Shown here: positions 24,001 through 31,446 of the stretch, piece by piece
Layout of the letters: every line of letters starts with the position of its first letter
How positions within the stretch are numbered: position 1 is the stretch's first letter
Position numbers and translations under genes: made by a program
The notes under the pieces: generated by a model
The model's input: the letters and a program-made list of their open reading frames with translations, nothing else
Database searches by the model: none
What the model was told of the DNA's origin: nothing
Assembly (NCBI RefSeq): GCF_029218125.1
Contig: NZ_JARFXX010000015.1
Span: forward strand, 1-31,539
Direction of reading: 5' to 3'
Source of the DNA: Oscillibacter faecalis_A
Lineage (GTDB): Bacteria; Bacillota; Clostridia; Oscillospirales; Oscillospiraceae
Length of the DNA: 31,539 nt

Positions 24001-24651
24001 CAGATATTTCTTCGCTGTTTCCGCCTGCGCCCGCAACGGCTCTACCTGAAGCTCCAATTCGGCAATCTTATCGTTGATGCGGACGAGGTTTTCCTCCGTC
24101 CGCTCCAGCTTCCGCTCCGCCTCCTCTTTCCGGTGGCGGTACTTCGAGATTCCGGCGGCCTCCTCAAAAATCTCCCGGCGGTCCGTGCTTTTCGTGGACA
24201 AGATTTCGTCCACACGGCCCTGCCCCACGATGGAGTAGCCCTCCCGGCCCATGCCGGTGTCCATGAACAGCTCCGTCACGTCTTTCAGCCGGGCGGACTG
24301 GCGATTGATGTAATATTCGCTCTCCCCGCTGCGGTAATAGCGCCGGGTGACCGCCACCTCCGCCTCCTCTAAGGACGGGAAAATATGGCCGGTGTTGTCC
24401 AGTACCAGCGTCACCTGCGCGAAGCCTACCGGCGCGCGCTTCTCCGTTCCGCCGAAGATCACATCCTCCATCTTGCCGCCCCGCAGCGCCTTGCTGGACT
24501 GCTCGCCCATGACCCAGCGAATCGCGTCGGAGATATTGGACTTGCCGGAGCCGTTAGGACCGACGATGGCGGTGATGTCCTCGCCGAATGTGAGCACCGT
24601 TTTATCGGGAAACGATTTAAACCCCTGCAATTCGAGGGCCTTCAGGTACAT
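21085..24651 (-). CDS. smc: Chromosome segregation protein SMC
   Basis: SMC (1188 aa) is the ATPase core of bacterial condensin. The N-terminal head has Walker A GPNGSGKSN at 31-39. Two long Ala/Glu/Arg-rich coiled coils (about 170-500 and 670-1030) flank a hinge near 510-650. The C-terminal head has the ABC signature LSGGEKAF near 1088 and Walker B ending in DEIEAALDEAN. All key elements are intact. GAGGTG lies 5 bases before the ATG. It has its own promoter and heads the long operon ending at rsfS. Confidence 0.98.
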   Translation of the reverse strand: MYLKALELQGFKSFPDKTVLTFGEDITAIVGPNGSGKSNISDAIRWVMGEQSSKALRGGKMEDVIFGGTEKRAPVGFAQVTLVLDNTGHIFPSLEEAEVAVTRRYYRSGESEYYINRQSARLKDVTELFMDTGMGREGYSIVGQGRVDEILSTKSTDRREIFEEAAGISKYRHRKEEAERKLERTEENLVRINDKIAELELQVEPLRAQAETAKKYLVLRDEMRVLEISLWLENLEALKRDARKLETDLRDAEGQRDEARSAMDALFAETEQFGRRMQEKDMEAETLRSGLAELDAKAAEEDSAIAVLESTIGHLEENMRQVKAELAETEQRTGGYAAQAAEQEAQAAELETQAAALGEQLTQMLAQAQAAAEKAGGASTEAEALRSREAIAAAAAADAKAEAAAIRAENQQIETRRLAAEADKAAAEKQLAEKETEAKANRRALEDARDEAEAAANIISGHTLRMKEREKKAAAAADERVKLTMDTGALDSRIRLLTEMEKDYEGFNKAVKLVCQAKGELRGIHGPVASLIKTESRYSLAIEIALGAGLQNIVVDREEDAKSAIAFLKRRDGGRATFLPLTAIHGEELRENGVEREFGFVGVASRLVCFDPKYTQIFNNLLGRTVIAEDLDCGIAMARKYRNAFRIVTLDGQVINRGGSMTGGSVSRSAGVLSRTAELERLNSRIGELHQRLEDAKVAEAAAGRELEAARYELTTAEAQRRAAEDEVLRLEGVQNQFQMLLSGLRESVESLTGELTAIDERLRANAERAAGAEKTIAEREAEAAALRESAERVLSGQSELLAESGRLAENVTACKTELASLNANREGILRRAADLRQLAEDLSGDREQKEAALKRYREQIETAQADIRQRTDAQTALRAQGEDARQRLQTISQEKIALEAERTAKTRAGQEMNETLLNLERAASRLESKLATSAMEEKQILDKLWETYELSHSDAAAQRIELESVQKASRRVAELKREINGLGTINIGAIEEFERVNGRYTYLTDQRNDVEKAKGELTGIIREITTQMMDIFGRQFKLLSESFETTFTELFGGGQAKLELEDPENILECGIEIKAQPPGKTLKTISLLSGGEKAFVAIALYFAILKVHPTPFCIMDEIEAALDEANVVRTARYMRTLADKTQFIVITHRRGTMEGADVLYGVTMQEQGVSKILTINLNDMAKELKIK

Positions 24652-24691
24652 TCTGTCACCTCGCCATAGCTTTTCATACTTTAACTAAGAT

Positions 24692-24720
24692 ACTATAGCA
24701 GAAAAGCCCTTTTATTTCAA
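24692..24720 (-). promoter_or_regulatory. Sigma-A promoter of the smc operon
   Basis: The minus strand has -35 TTGAAA (24715-24720), a 17-base spacer and -10 TATAGT (24692-24697), with TGC upstream giving an extended -10. Start site is near 24685, about 33 bases before the smc ATG. Confidence 0.8.
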
Positions 24721-24752
24721 GGGAAATCTGTTGCTTTTCCGGGTAAAACGGC

Positions 24753-25490
24753 CTATTCTGCGCGATTTGCCTCTAACCGGACCGTCACCTGCCCGGGCCG
24801 CAGAGCACCGTGCTCCCACAGGACGGACAACAGCTGTCCTCGGTTCACTCCCTTCGGGAGACACGCCTCAATGGAGGGCGGCAGCAGTAACACCGGCAGC
24901 GGCAGCTGCTCGTCATACAGCGGCAAAAAGCTGCCGCCCGCCGCCTCGACCGGGTCAAAGGCGATCTGTACAGCGGCCTCTGCCATCTGCTCCGCCGTTG
25001 GATTGAGCAAAACAGACACGCCGTACTCCCGCCGAAGACGGCGACACAGCTCTTCACCGCCAAAGGGAACGGTCAGCAGCAAATAGCGGTGGCGCAGCGC
25101 CAGCTCCGTCACCGTCCGCACTACCTCGCCGGAGAGTGCGTTGGCCGTTACCAGCACCCGTGCCCCACCGGGCGGCTGCTGCCGCAGCCGCAGCAACTCA
25201 CCGGCCCAATCCGCCGCTATCGCCCGCCGCAGTGCTAATGTACTTACCGGCCGCAGTCCCTTGGGAAGTACGTCCGCCGCGCTGCCCTCCGGCAGCACTA
25301 CCCGCTCCACACCCTGCCGCAGCAGCCTTCGCCCCGCTGTCCGCAGGCGGTGGCTCCGCGCCACCGCCGCCGTGCGCTCCAGCGCCGTGACCTCCCCGCA
25401 GAGAAAGCGGACATGGAGCACGCTTATTTCCTTCATACGCACCGGACGCAAGCCGTGTCCCGCCCGGTCCCAGATAAGCATTCCAATCAT
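24753..25490 (-). CDS. Protein of unknown function upstream of smc
   Basis: This 245-aa protein is rich in Leu, Arg and Ala and has alternating strand-helix character (for example VRTVTELALRHRYLLLTVP and GVSVLLNPTAEQMAEAAVQIA). It has no signal peptide and no membrane helix, and I do not recognise the family. The chosen ATG at 25490 follows AGGAGG with an 8-base spacer. That ribosome binding site is the 3' arm of a strong intrinsic terminator. An internal ATG at 25436 has no comparable site. It precedes smc, which has a separate promoter. Confidence 0.72.
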   Translation of the reverse strand: MIGMLIWDRAGHGLRPVRMKEISVLHVRFLCGEVTALERTAAVARSHRLRTAGRRLLRQGVERVVLPEGSAADVLPKGLRPVSTLALRRAIAADWAGELLRLRQQPPGGARVLVTANALSGEVVRTVTELALRHRYLLLTVPFGGEELCRRLRREYGVSVLLNPTAEQMAEAAVQIAFDPVEAAGGSFLPLYDEQLPLPVLLLPPSIEACLPKGVNRGQLLSVLWEHGALRPGQVTVRLEANRAE

Positions 25491-25492
25491 AA

Positions 25493-25533
25493 AAACAGCC
25501 TCCTGTCCCATGGTATGGAACAGGAGGCTGTTT
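25493..25533 (-). terminator. Terminator whose 3' arm holds the next gene's Shine-Dalgarno
   Basis: A 14-bp perfect stem (25520-25533 with 25493-25506) is extended by a mismatch and 4 more pairs around a 3-base loop. On the minus strand it runs into five T (25491-25495) that directly precede the ATG at 25490. It ends the ftsEX-hydrolase transcript. The AGGAGG used by the downstream gene is inside the stem, so read-through mRNA would have it paired. Confidence 0.85.
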
Positions 25534-25551
25534 CAGAACGTTTCTGACTGC

Positions 25552-25710
25552 TTACTTCTTTTTCAATTCACCGAGAATGCAGAGTCCCATGGCCAGCACC
25601 GGCAGCAGCACCCGCAGGTACAACATCTGCCAATCGCCGCCAAAATTCACATCGATCAAAAGGCCCACCAGCCATGCGGCCAGCGTAGCCGCGGTCGCTT
25701 TCAGGTACAT
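25552..25710 (-). CDS. 52-aa membrane protein after the murein hydrolase gene
   Basis: A short frame encodes a 52-aa protein with two hydrophobic segments (about 4-20 and 30-47) and a lysine C-terminus (GELKKK). GGGAG lies 8 bases before the ATG. It starts 17 bases after the M23 hydrolase stop and is followed by a strong terminator, so it fits as the last gene of the ftsE-ftsX-hydrolase operon. Family and function are not recognised. Confidence 0.65.
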   Translation of the reverse strand: MYLKATAATLAAWLVGLLIDVNFGGDWQMLYLRVLLPVLAMGLCILGELKKK

Positions 25711-25727
25711 CTGCAATTCTCCCTTTC

Positions 25728-26975
25728 TTAGCTTCCCACAGAAGAGCCAGAGAGGGTATACCCCGTCAGATAGCCCTTCTTGGGGGCTGCACCGTGGCTC
25801 AAGGGGTTCACGCGAACGCCGCCCTCTACCACCTCAAAATGCAGGTGCGGGCCGGTAGAATGGCCGGTAGAGCCGGTAATACCGATGGTCTGTCCCTGCT
25901 GGACATAGGTGCCTACGCTGACCTTGATACTGCTCATGTGGGCGTACAGCGTAGTATTGCCGGTGCCGTGGGAAATGACCACATAGTTGCCGTAGGAGCT
26001 GGAGCGCTGTGCCACAATGACCGTACCCGCCTTGGCGGCGTAAACCGGACTGGTGTAGCCCACCCGGCCAATATCCGTTCCCTTGTGGTTCGTGGAACCA
26101 ACGCCGCCGGGGGAGCTGCGCCCGCCCACGGTGGAAGTGATGTACCGGCTGTCCACCGGCCAGATGTAGCCGCCGGGGTTTGTGTTATAGTTCTTCCCCT
26201 CCGCCGCCATCTGTTCCTCCAGTTGCTTCTGGAGCTGCTTGACCTGCTGCTCGATTCGGCGCTCCTCAGCCTCCAGATCCTTCAGGGTTGCCTGATACTC
26301 TGCGGCGTTGTCATCAATTTCCCTAACGAGCTTATTGGCCTCGTCCCGCTGACTGCTAAGCTGCCGCTTCTGGCTCTCTAAAGACGCCTTCGCCGCCTCC
26401 AAATCAGCCTTACTTGCCTCAAGCCCTGTCTTTTTTTCCTCGATTTCTGCCTGAAGCGCCTGCAGATCGTCAATAACCTTCTGGTCATAGTCCATGACCT
26501 CATTGACGATATCCAGCCGCCCCAACAGGTCAGAAAAGCTGGTGGCCTTAAACAGCACAGACCAGTAACTCACTGTTCCCTGCTCCTCCATCTCCCGGAC
26601 GCGCTTGCAGAACAGGTCATACTGGTCGGCCTCCCGCTGCTCCGCGTCGGCCAACTCATCCTCCGCCTGCAAGATCAGTGCGTTATAATCTGTAATCTGG
26701 GATTCCGTGTTGCTGATCTGTGAGGTTGTATTTGCGATTTGCTGATCCAGTAGATTTTTCTTTTGCAGCGCCGCCGCCTTGTCATCCTTCAGGTCATTGA
26801 GCTTGCTTTGAATCTCCTTCTGCTTTTTGTCAAGGTCCAAGGCGCTGCCTTTCAGCGCGTCGATATCTGCCTGCGTCACCTTGGCCGCCATGGCGGGTGC
26901 AGTGTCCACCGTCAGCAGCACCAGCATACAGACAAGAGCGGTCAATGACCGCAAAAAGCGTTTGCCCTTTTTCAT
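25728..26975 (-). CDS. M23-family murein hydrolase with coiled coil (EnvC/CwlO-type partner of FtsEX)
   Basis: This 415-aa protein has a signal peptide (cleavage likely after residue 30), a long coiled coil (about 35-265) and a C-terminal LytM/M23 domain (about 275-405). The zinc site is intact: H297 and D301, H346, and H377-x-H379, so it is likely an active peptidoglycan endopeptidase. EnvC of E. coli, by contrast, is a degenerate LytM activator. The coiled coil resembles regions that dock on the FtsX outer loop. GGAGG precedes the ATG. It directly follows ftsX (10-base gap). Confidence 0.93.
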   Translation of the reverse strand: MKKGKRFLRSLTALVCMLVLLTVDTAPAMAAKVTQADIDALKGSALDLDKKQKEIQSKLNDLKDDKAAALQKKNLLDQQIANTTSQISNTESQITDYNALILQAEDELADAEQREADQYDLFCKRVREMEEQGTVSYWSVLFKATSFSDLLGRLDIVNEVMDYDQKVIDDLQALQAEIEEKKTGLEASKADLEAAKASLESQKRQLSSQRDEANKLVREIDDNAAEYQATLKDLEAEERRIEQQVKQLQKQLEEQMAAEGKNYNTNPGGYIWPVDSRYITSTVGGRSSPGGVGSTNHKGTDIGRVGYTSPVYAAKAGTVIVAQRSSSYGNYVVISHGTGNTTLYAHMSSIKVSVGTYVQQGQTIGITGSTGHSTGPHLHFEVVEGGVRVNPLSHGAAPKKGYLTGYTLSGSSVGS

Positions 26976-26985
26976 TGCCGCCTCC

Positions 26986-27873
26986 TTACACCTGCAAAAA
27001 GCGGCGGATGGCGGAAAGGCTTCCCCCTACGCCGATGAGGATGCCCGCTGCCAGAAAGACTCCCGCCACCGGCTGCCAGAGCTGTGCAAAGGGCACCACG
27101 GAAATAAGCTGCAGCGTATCACTCTCGCCAACGCCCTTGGCAATGGCCTCGTAAAGTCCCCATTGCAGCAAAAACGCCAGCACAGCACCGGTGAGACCCA
27201 GCATAAAGCCCTCATACACAAAGGGCCAGCGGATAAAGCCGTTGGTAGCACCCACCATTTTCATAATGGCGATCTCGTCCTTGCGGTCAAAGGTGGTGAG
27301 CTTGATGGTGTTGGAAATGATGAACACGGATACCACAAACAGCACCGCGATCAGTGCCACACAGATAACCGTGGCGATATTGCGTATGGTGATAAAGCCG
27401 CCGGCCAGCTCCTCATAGGCATTGACCTTGGCAATGCCCGTCACAGCCTTGATCTGCGTTACGGTCTGGCTCTGCCTTGTCAAATCCTTGACCTTAATGG
27501 CATACCTGTCCCGCAGAATACTGGGGTCCAAGTCCTGAAAATAATCCTCATCAGGATATTTTGCGATGAAGTCCTCCATGGCCTGTTCCTTTGTGATGAA
27601 CGTGGCGGAGGCCACATTGTCCACGGCCTCCAGCCGGCTTTGCAGCGCTTTTGCCTGCGCCTGTGTGTAATTCTCGTCCACGTAGGCCAGAATCTCATTG
27701 TCCCGCTCCAGGTCCTTGAGCTGCGCGTCCGCGTTCACCGCCACCAGCGTAAACGTCCCCATGATCAAAAGGCACGCCACCGTAATGCCGATGGCCGCAA
27801 AAGACATGAAGCCGTGGCTGAACATATTGGAAATGCCCTCGTGGAAGAAATATCCGAAATCATGCCTTCTCAT
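26986..27873 (-). CDS. ftsX: Cell-division permease FtsX
   Basis: FtsX (295 aa) is the membrane half of the FtsEX complex. It has a cytoplasmic N-terminus with RRHDFGYFFHEG, a first membrane helix (about 22-42), a large outer loop (about 45-155) for hydrolase contact, and three more helices in the C-terminal half. The ATG at 27873 has GGGAGG 8 bases upstream; the longer open frame is not used. It overlaps the end of ftsE by 14 bases, which implies tight coupling. Confidence 0.95.
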   Translation of the reverse strand: MRRHDFGYFFHEGISNMFSHGFMSFAAIGITVACLLIMGTFTLVAVNADAQLKDLERDNEILAYVDENYTQAQAKALQSRLEAVDNVASATFITKEQAMEDFIAKYPDEDYFQDLDPSILRDRYAIKVKDLTRQSQTVTQIKAVTGIAKVNAYEELAGGFITIRNIATVICVALIAVLFVVSVFIISNTIKLTTFDRKDEIAIMKMVGATNGFIRWPFVYEGFMLGLTGAVLAFLLQWGLYEAIAKGVGESDTLQLISVVPFAQLWQPVAGVFLAAGILIGVGGSLSAIRRFLQV

Positions 27874-28558
27874 GGATATGCCCTCCCACATAGCCGCCGA
27901 CGCTGTCATTGATGATACATCCCTTGTCGATGGTAATGACCCGCTTGCCGAATTTATTCACCAAATCCTTTTCATGGGTCACCACCAGCACCGTTGTACC
28001 AAGCTGGTTGATCTTCACCAGCAGCGTCATGATCTCCATAGAGCGCTCCGGGTCAAGGTTTCCGGTAGGCTCGTCAGCGATAATGGTGCTGGGATTGTTC
28101 ACCAGCGCCCGGGCAATAGCCACCCGCTGCTGCTCACCGCCGGAAAGCTCGTTGGGATAGCTCTCCGCCTTCTGCTCCAGCCCCACCAGCAGCAGCACGT
28201 ATGCAATACGGTTCTTGATCTCCTTCATAGGCATCCCCACAGCCCGCATGACAAATTCCAGATTTTCATACACGGTTTTCTTTTCAATGAGCCGGAAATC
28301 CTGAAAAATAATTCCCAGTGTGCGGCGCATCATGGGAATCTGCCGCTCGGCAATATTGTTGACGGAAAAGCCGTTAATCATAATGCGCCCCGCCGTGGGA
28401 ATTTCCTCCCCGGTGAGCATTTTGATGATGGTGGACTTCCCCGAGCCGGAGGGTCCTACCAGAAACACAAATTCACCATCCTCAATGGTGGTGCTGATAC
28501 CCCGGATGGCCCGGGTACCGTTTGGGTACTCCATTTCTACGTCCTTCAGCCGAATCAT
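27860..28558 (-). CDS. ftsE: Cell-division ATP-binding protein FtsE
   Basis: FtsE (232 aa) is the ABC ATPase that drives FtsX and, through it, septal or side-wall hydrolases. Walker A GPSGSGKST is at 35-43, the signature LSGGEQQR near 138 and Walker B IIADEPTGNLDP near 159. AAAAGGAG precedes the ATG. It heads the operon ftsE-ftsX-M23 hydrolase-52-aa protein and has its own sigma-A promoter. Confidence 0.97.
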   Translation of the reverse strand: MIRLKDVEMEYPNGTRAIRGISTTIEDGEFVFLVGPSGSGKSTIIKMLTGEEIPTAGRIMINGFSVNNIAERQIPMMRRTLGIIFQDFRLIEKKTVYENLEFVMRAVGMPMKEIKNRIAYVLLLVGLEQKAESYPNELSGGEQQRVAIARALVNNPSTIIADEPTGNLDPERSMEIMTLLVKINQLGTTVLVVTHEKDLVNKFGKRVITIDKGCIINDSVGGYVGGHIHEKA

Positions 28559-28635
28559 AGGGCAATTCTCCTTTTATCTGACACGGGACTCGGATACGCT
28601 CGTATTCAGGTCTACATAATTCTACACATGGTTTC

Positions 28636-28664
28636 ATTATATACGGACTTTCGCCGCAATGCAA
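28636..28664 (-). promoter_or_regulatory. Sigma-A promoter of the ftsEX operon
   Basis: The minus strand has -35 TTGCAT (28659-28664), a 17-base spacer and perfect -10 TATAAT (28636-28641). The start is near 28629, giving a leader of about 70 bases. Confidence 0.8.
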
Positions 28665-28774
28665 CCGGCGTCCGAAAATCTTCCCAAGTTTTTCTGCGGA
28701 AAATTTTTCCATACATTCATGCCAATCATTACTATGGACAAATATGTCTGCCGACGTGTTTCACCGGCACAAAA

Positions 28775-28806
28775 AAATTCCATGGACCTGACAGTCCATG
28801 GAATTT
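28775..28806 (-). terminator. Intrinsic terminator after the PucR/CdaR-type gene
   Basis: A perfect 13-bp stem (28775-28787 with 28794-28806) with a 6-base loop is followed on the minus strand by seven T (28771-28777, partly in the stem). It separates the regulator from ftsEX. Confidence 0.92.
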
Positions 28807-28819
28807 CGTATTTTTTTGT

Positions 28820-29911
28820 TCAGGACTCGATGCCCCGGCTGGTCAGATACTTCTTGACCATCAGCGCCACCTTAAAAGTGATGGCATCGTCAAACTCCCG
28901 CAGGTCCAGTCCCGTGAGCTTCTTGATCTTCTCAAGACGGTACACCAGCGTATTGCGGTGGACAAAGAGCTTCCGTGCCGTTTCGGAAACGTTCAGGTTG
29001 TTTTCAAAGAACTTGTGGATGGTAAAGAGCGTTTCCTTATCCAGTGCGTCAATGGGGTTCTTCTTAAATACCTCCTGCAAAAACATCTCGCACAGCGTAG
29101 TGGGCAGCTGGTAGATCAGACGGCCGATACCCAAATTTTCGTAGTTGATGATATACTTTTCCGTGTCGAACACCTTGCCGACCTCAATGGCGATCTGCGC
29201 CTCCTTGTAGCTCTTGGCAAGGTCCCGCAGATGCGTGGCAATGGTGCCGATGCCGACAACCACCGTGCTCTCGCCGCCGACCCGCAACGCCTCCTCGATC
29301 TGGGCGGCGGTCTTGTTCAGCTCCTTGGAGCCGGCACCCTCCGGCAGCTGGCGAATCAGAACCACATCGCCCTCGCCCACGCTGAGCACAAAGTCATTCT
29401 GCCGGTCCGGGAACATATTCTGAATGGTCTCCGTGGGAACGGACTCGCCCTTTTGCAGACTTCGGATGGCAAACACGCCGCGGCTGACATAGGTAGCCAC
29501 CCGCAGTTCCTTTGCCCGCATATAAATATCGCCCAGCATGATATTATCGGAGATGATGTCCTTTACAAAGGAACCCCGGTCATGCTTTTCCTCGTAATAG
29601 CTCTTGGCGGCGTTCAGCGCCACCGTGGCCATGGAGCAGATGGTCTTGCTGATCTCATTGTCTCCAAAGGCAAAGGCCGCATAGTCAAACTGATTGCCCC
29701 AGCCGCTGAGGGCCTTGAAGGTCTTACCGTCAAAGCAGACCATGCTGCCGGCAGCGCCGTTCACCGCCGCCACATACTCTCCCCAGCGCTGACCGATCAT
29801 GGAAAGCTCGCTGCACGCGATCACAACGCCCTCACCGTCAATGACGCCAACGGTTCGGTCCGTGTTCTCCTTTAATTGCAGCACTACATTCTGAAAAATT
29901 CTCCCGGACAT
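28820..29911 (-). CDS. PucR/CdaR-family transcriptional regulator
   Basis: This 363-aa protein has an N-terminal sensory region (about 1-130), a middle GGDEF-like CdaR domain (about 150-285) and the C-terminal PucR helix-turn-helix (about 307-345, NVSETARKLFVHRNTLVYRL). Members often respond to purines, sugar diacids or amino acids. The effector and targets here are unknown because it is monocistronic and has no catabolic neighbours. GAGGAGG precedes the ATG. It has its own promoter and terminator. Confidence 0.88.
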   Translation of the reverse strand: MSGRIFQNVVLQLKENTDRTVGVIDGEGVVIACSELSMIGQRWGEYVAAVNGAAGSMVCFDGKTFKALSGWGNQFDYAAFAFGDNEISKTICSMATVALNAAKSYYEEKHDRGSFVKDIISDNIMLGDIYMRAKELRVATYVSRGVFAIRSLQKGESVPTETIQNMFPDRQNDFVLSVGEGDVVLIRQLPEGAGSKELNKTAAQIEEALRVGGESTVVVGIGTIATHLRDLAKSYKEAQIAIEVGKVFDTEKYIINYENLGIGRLIYQLPTTLCEMFLQEVFKKNPIDALDKETLFTIHKFFENNLNVSETARKLFVHRNTLVYRLEKIKKLTGLDLREFDDAITFKVALMVKKYLTSRGIES

Positions 29912-29994
29912 AGCTGTTCCTCCTCAACACGAAAAGCTCGGTATCACGCAGGAGCCGCCCACGCAACCTGTTTGTGCAATTTGTCAACGAAGAT

Positions 29995-30023
29995 ATTATA
30001 GCGATTTTTTTGTCGAATTGCAA
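29995..30023 (-). promoter_or_regulatory. Sigma-A promoter of the PucR/CdaR-type gene
   Basis: On the minus strand -35 TTGCAA (30018-30023), a 17-base spacer and perfect -10 TATAAT (29995-30000). The leader would be about 75 bases long. Confidence 0.8.
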
Positions 30024-30055
30024 GATGTTTTTTCTTTTTTCAACAAAAAATCGTT

Positions 30056-30814
30056 TCACTTTTTGGGCAAGTTTCGATTATTTCCATTTTCTCGGGCCAA
30101 ATTTCCCAATCCGGCCTGCTCCTCCGGGGTCAAAAAGCGGTATGCACCCCTTGAAAGAAGCGGGTCTAATGTCAAATTGCCCATGCGGACCCGCTCCAAA
30201 TAAAGCACCGACTTTCCAAGATATGCCATCATGCGTTTGATCTGATGGAACTTTCCCTCGCGGATGGTGATGTGAGCCTCGCTCTCCGCTCCGGCCGTGA
30301 GCAGCACCAGCTCTGCCGGTTGGCATTGCAGGCCATCGTCCAACCGCAGCCCTTCAGCGCAGGCGGCGCAGTCCTCGGCGGTCAGGCAGCCCTCCACCCG
30401 CAGATAGTATTCCTTATCAACATGCTTTTTAGGGGACAGCAGGTCATGGGCCAATCCGCCCTCGTTGGTCAGCAGCAACAGCCCCTCCGTGTCCTTGTCC
30501 AGCCGCCCCACCGGGAATAGCCCCTGCTTTTGCAGCTCCGGCGGCAGCAGGTCCAGCACTGTTTTGCCCCGGCCATCCTCCGTTGCGGAAAGATACCCTG
30601 CCGGTTTATTCAGCATCACCCACGTATACTGCCGCCATATCAGGCGCTCACCATTAACGCAGATATCAGCCGCCTCCGGGTCCGCCTTTTCCTCCGCGAT
30701 TTTGGCCACGGCTCCGTTGACTGTGATCCTGCCCTGACGTACCAGCTCCTTCACCTCCCGCCGGGACCACCGCCCGGTGGAGGCAATCACCTTATCCAAG
30801 CGCTGCAATGCCAT
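30056..30814 (-). CDS. RsuA-family rRNA pseudouridine synthase
   Basis: This 252-aa enzyme has an N-terminal S4 RNA-binding domain (about 2-48) and a pseudouridine synthase domain with GRLDKDTEGLLLLTN, catalytic aspartate D106. The RsuA/RluB/RluE/RluF family modifies ribosomal RNA. Length and S4 domain suit RsuA (16S) or RluB (23S), which I cannot separate. The ATG at 30814 is preferred because GAGGG ends 6 bases upstream; the ATG at 30820 directly abuts that site. Confidence 0.92.
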   Translation of the reverse strand: MALQRLDKVIASTGRWSRREVKELVRQGRITVNGAVAKIAEEKADPEAADICVNGERLIWRQYTWVMLNKPAGYLSATEDGRGKTVLDLLPPELQKQGLFPVGRLDKDTEGLLLLTNEGGLAHDLLSPKKHVDKEYYLRVEGCLTAEDCAACAEGLRLDDGLQCQPAELVLLTAGAESEAHITIREGKFHQIKRMMAYLGKSVLYLERVRMGNLTLDPLLSRGAYRFLTPEEQAGLGNLARENGNNRNLPKK

Positions 30815-30837
30815 TGCCATCCCTCTCTTTCATTACG

Positions 30838-30843
30838 ATTTTA
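30838..30843 (-). promoter_or_regulatory. Extended -10 promoter of the pseudouridine synthase gene
   Basis: The minus strand has TAAAAT preceded by TGC, an extended -10. No convincing -35 is visible. The start would be near 30831, 17 bases before the chosen ATG. Confidence 0.5.
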
Positions 30844-30890
30844 GCATAAAGCACCCCAAAATGGAATAGTAACAAGCAGGAGGGATGTCT

Positions 30891-31358
30891 ATGATGATTC
30901 AGGCAATTCGATTGACCCGCAAAAAGGCCGCGCTGGCGGTCATTGCCGCCGGCGTTTTGATAGCGGCGCTGATTCTGCTGCTGGGCCGGGGCGGCGAACC
31001 ATCTGCCCAGCAGCCATTGCTCACTGGGAACGCAGAACGGGTCGCTTATCTTCAGGAGTTAGGCTGGGAGGTAGTAGAAGAACCAGTCACTACCCTACAA
31101 TTTCTGCTTCCGCCGCAGCTCAAGGGCGATTACGTTGCCTATAATGCCCTGCAGCACACACAGGGCTTTGACTTAGAGCAATGCTGCGGAAAGCAGGTGA
31201 CCCGCTACACCTACACCGTTACAAATTACCCCCAGCGCCCGGAGGGTGTGCAGCTCAATCTCTACATCTGCGAGGACCTGCCTGTTGCCGGTGACGTTGT
31301 CTGCACCGGCGCCGATGGCTTTCAGGATACGCTTATCTACCCCACTCCGACAGAATAG
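30891..31358 (+). CDS. DUF4830-like single-pass membrane protein
   Basis: This 155-aa protein has a basic N-terminus, one membrane helix (about 13-34) and an outer domain beginning NAERVAYLQELGWEV, a pattern I associate with the clostridial DUF4830 family. Function is unknown. The ATG at 30891 has AGGAGGG with a 6-base spacer; the ATG at 30885 touches that site and the one at 30894 is an alternative. It diverges from the pseudouridine synthase gene. No promoter was assigned. Confidence 0.75.
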   Translation: MMIQAIRLTRKKAALAVIAAGVLIAALILLLGRGGEPSAQQPLLTGNAERVAYLQELGWEVVEEPVTTLQFLLPPQLKGDYVAYNALQHTQGFDLEQCCGKQVTRYTYTVTNYPQRPEGVQLNLYICEDLPVAGDVVCTGADGFQDTLIYPTPTE

Positions 31359-31420
31359 CGTCCCGCTTCCGCTTGTACTCCATAGGCATAGCCATGACTG
31401 CCCGCTTTCAACAGTCAAAA

Positions 31421-31439
31421 CCTCCGGCTAAGCCGGAGG
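31421..31439. repeat. GC-rich hairpin at the right edge
   Basis: Two 9-base arms (CCTCCGGCT and its complement) surround one A, giving a strong hairpin. A T-run follows only on the minus strand (31417-31420), so it could end a transcript coming from beyond the right edge. It begins the palindrome-rich end of the window. Confidence 0.7.
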
Positions 31440-31446
31440 CTTGAGT

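Noticed and set aside
27698..29875. 725-aa open frame on the plus strand
   Set aside because: It runs antisense through ftsX, ftsE, a terminator and the PucR-type gene; the protein is low quality with no domain.
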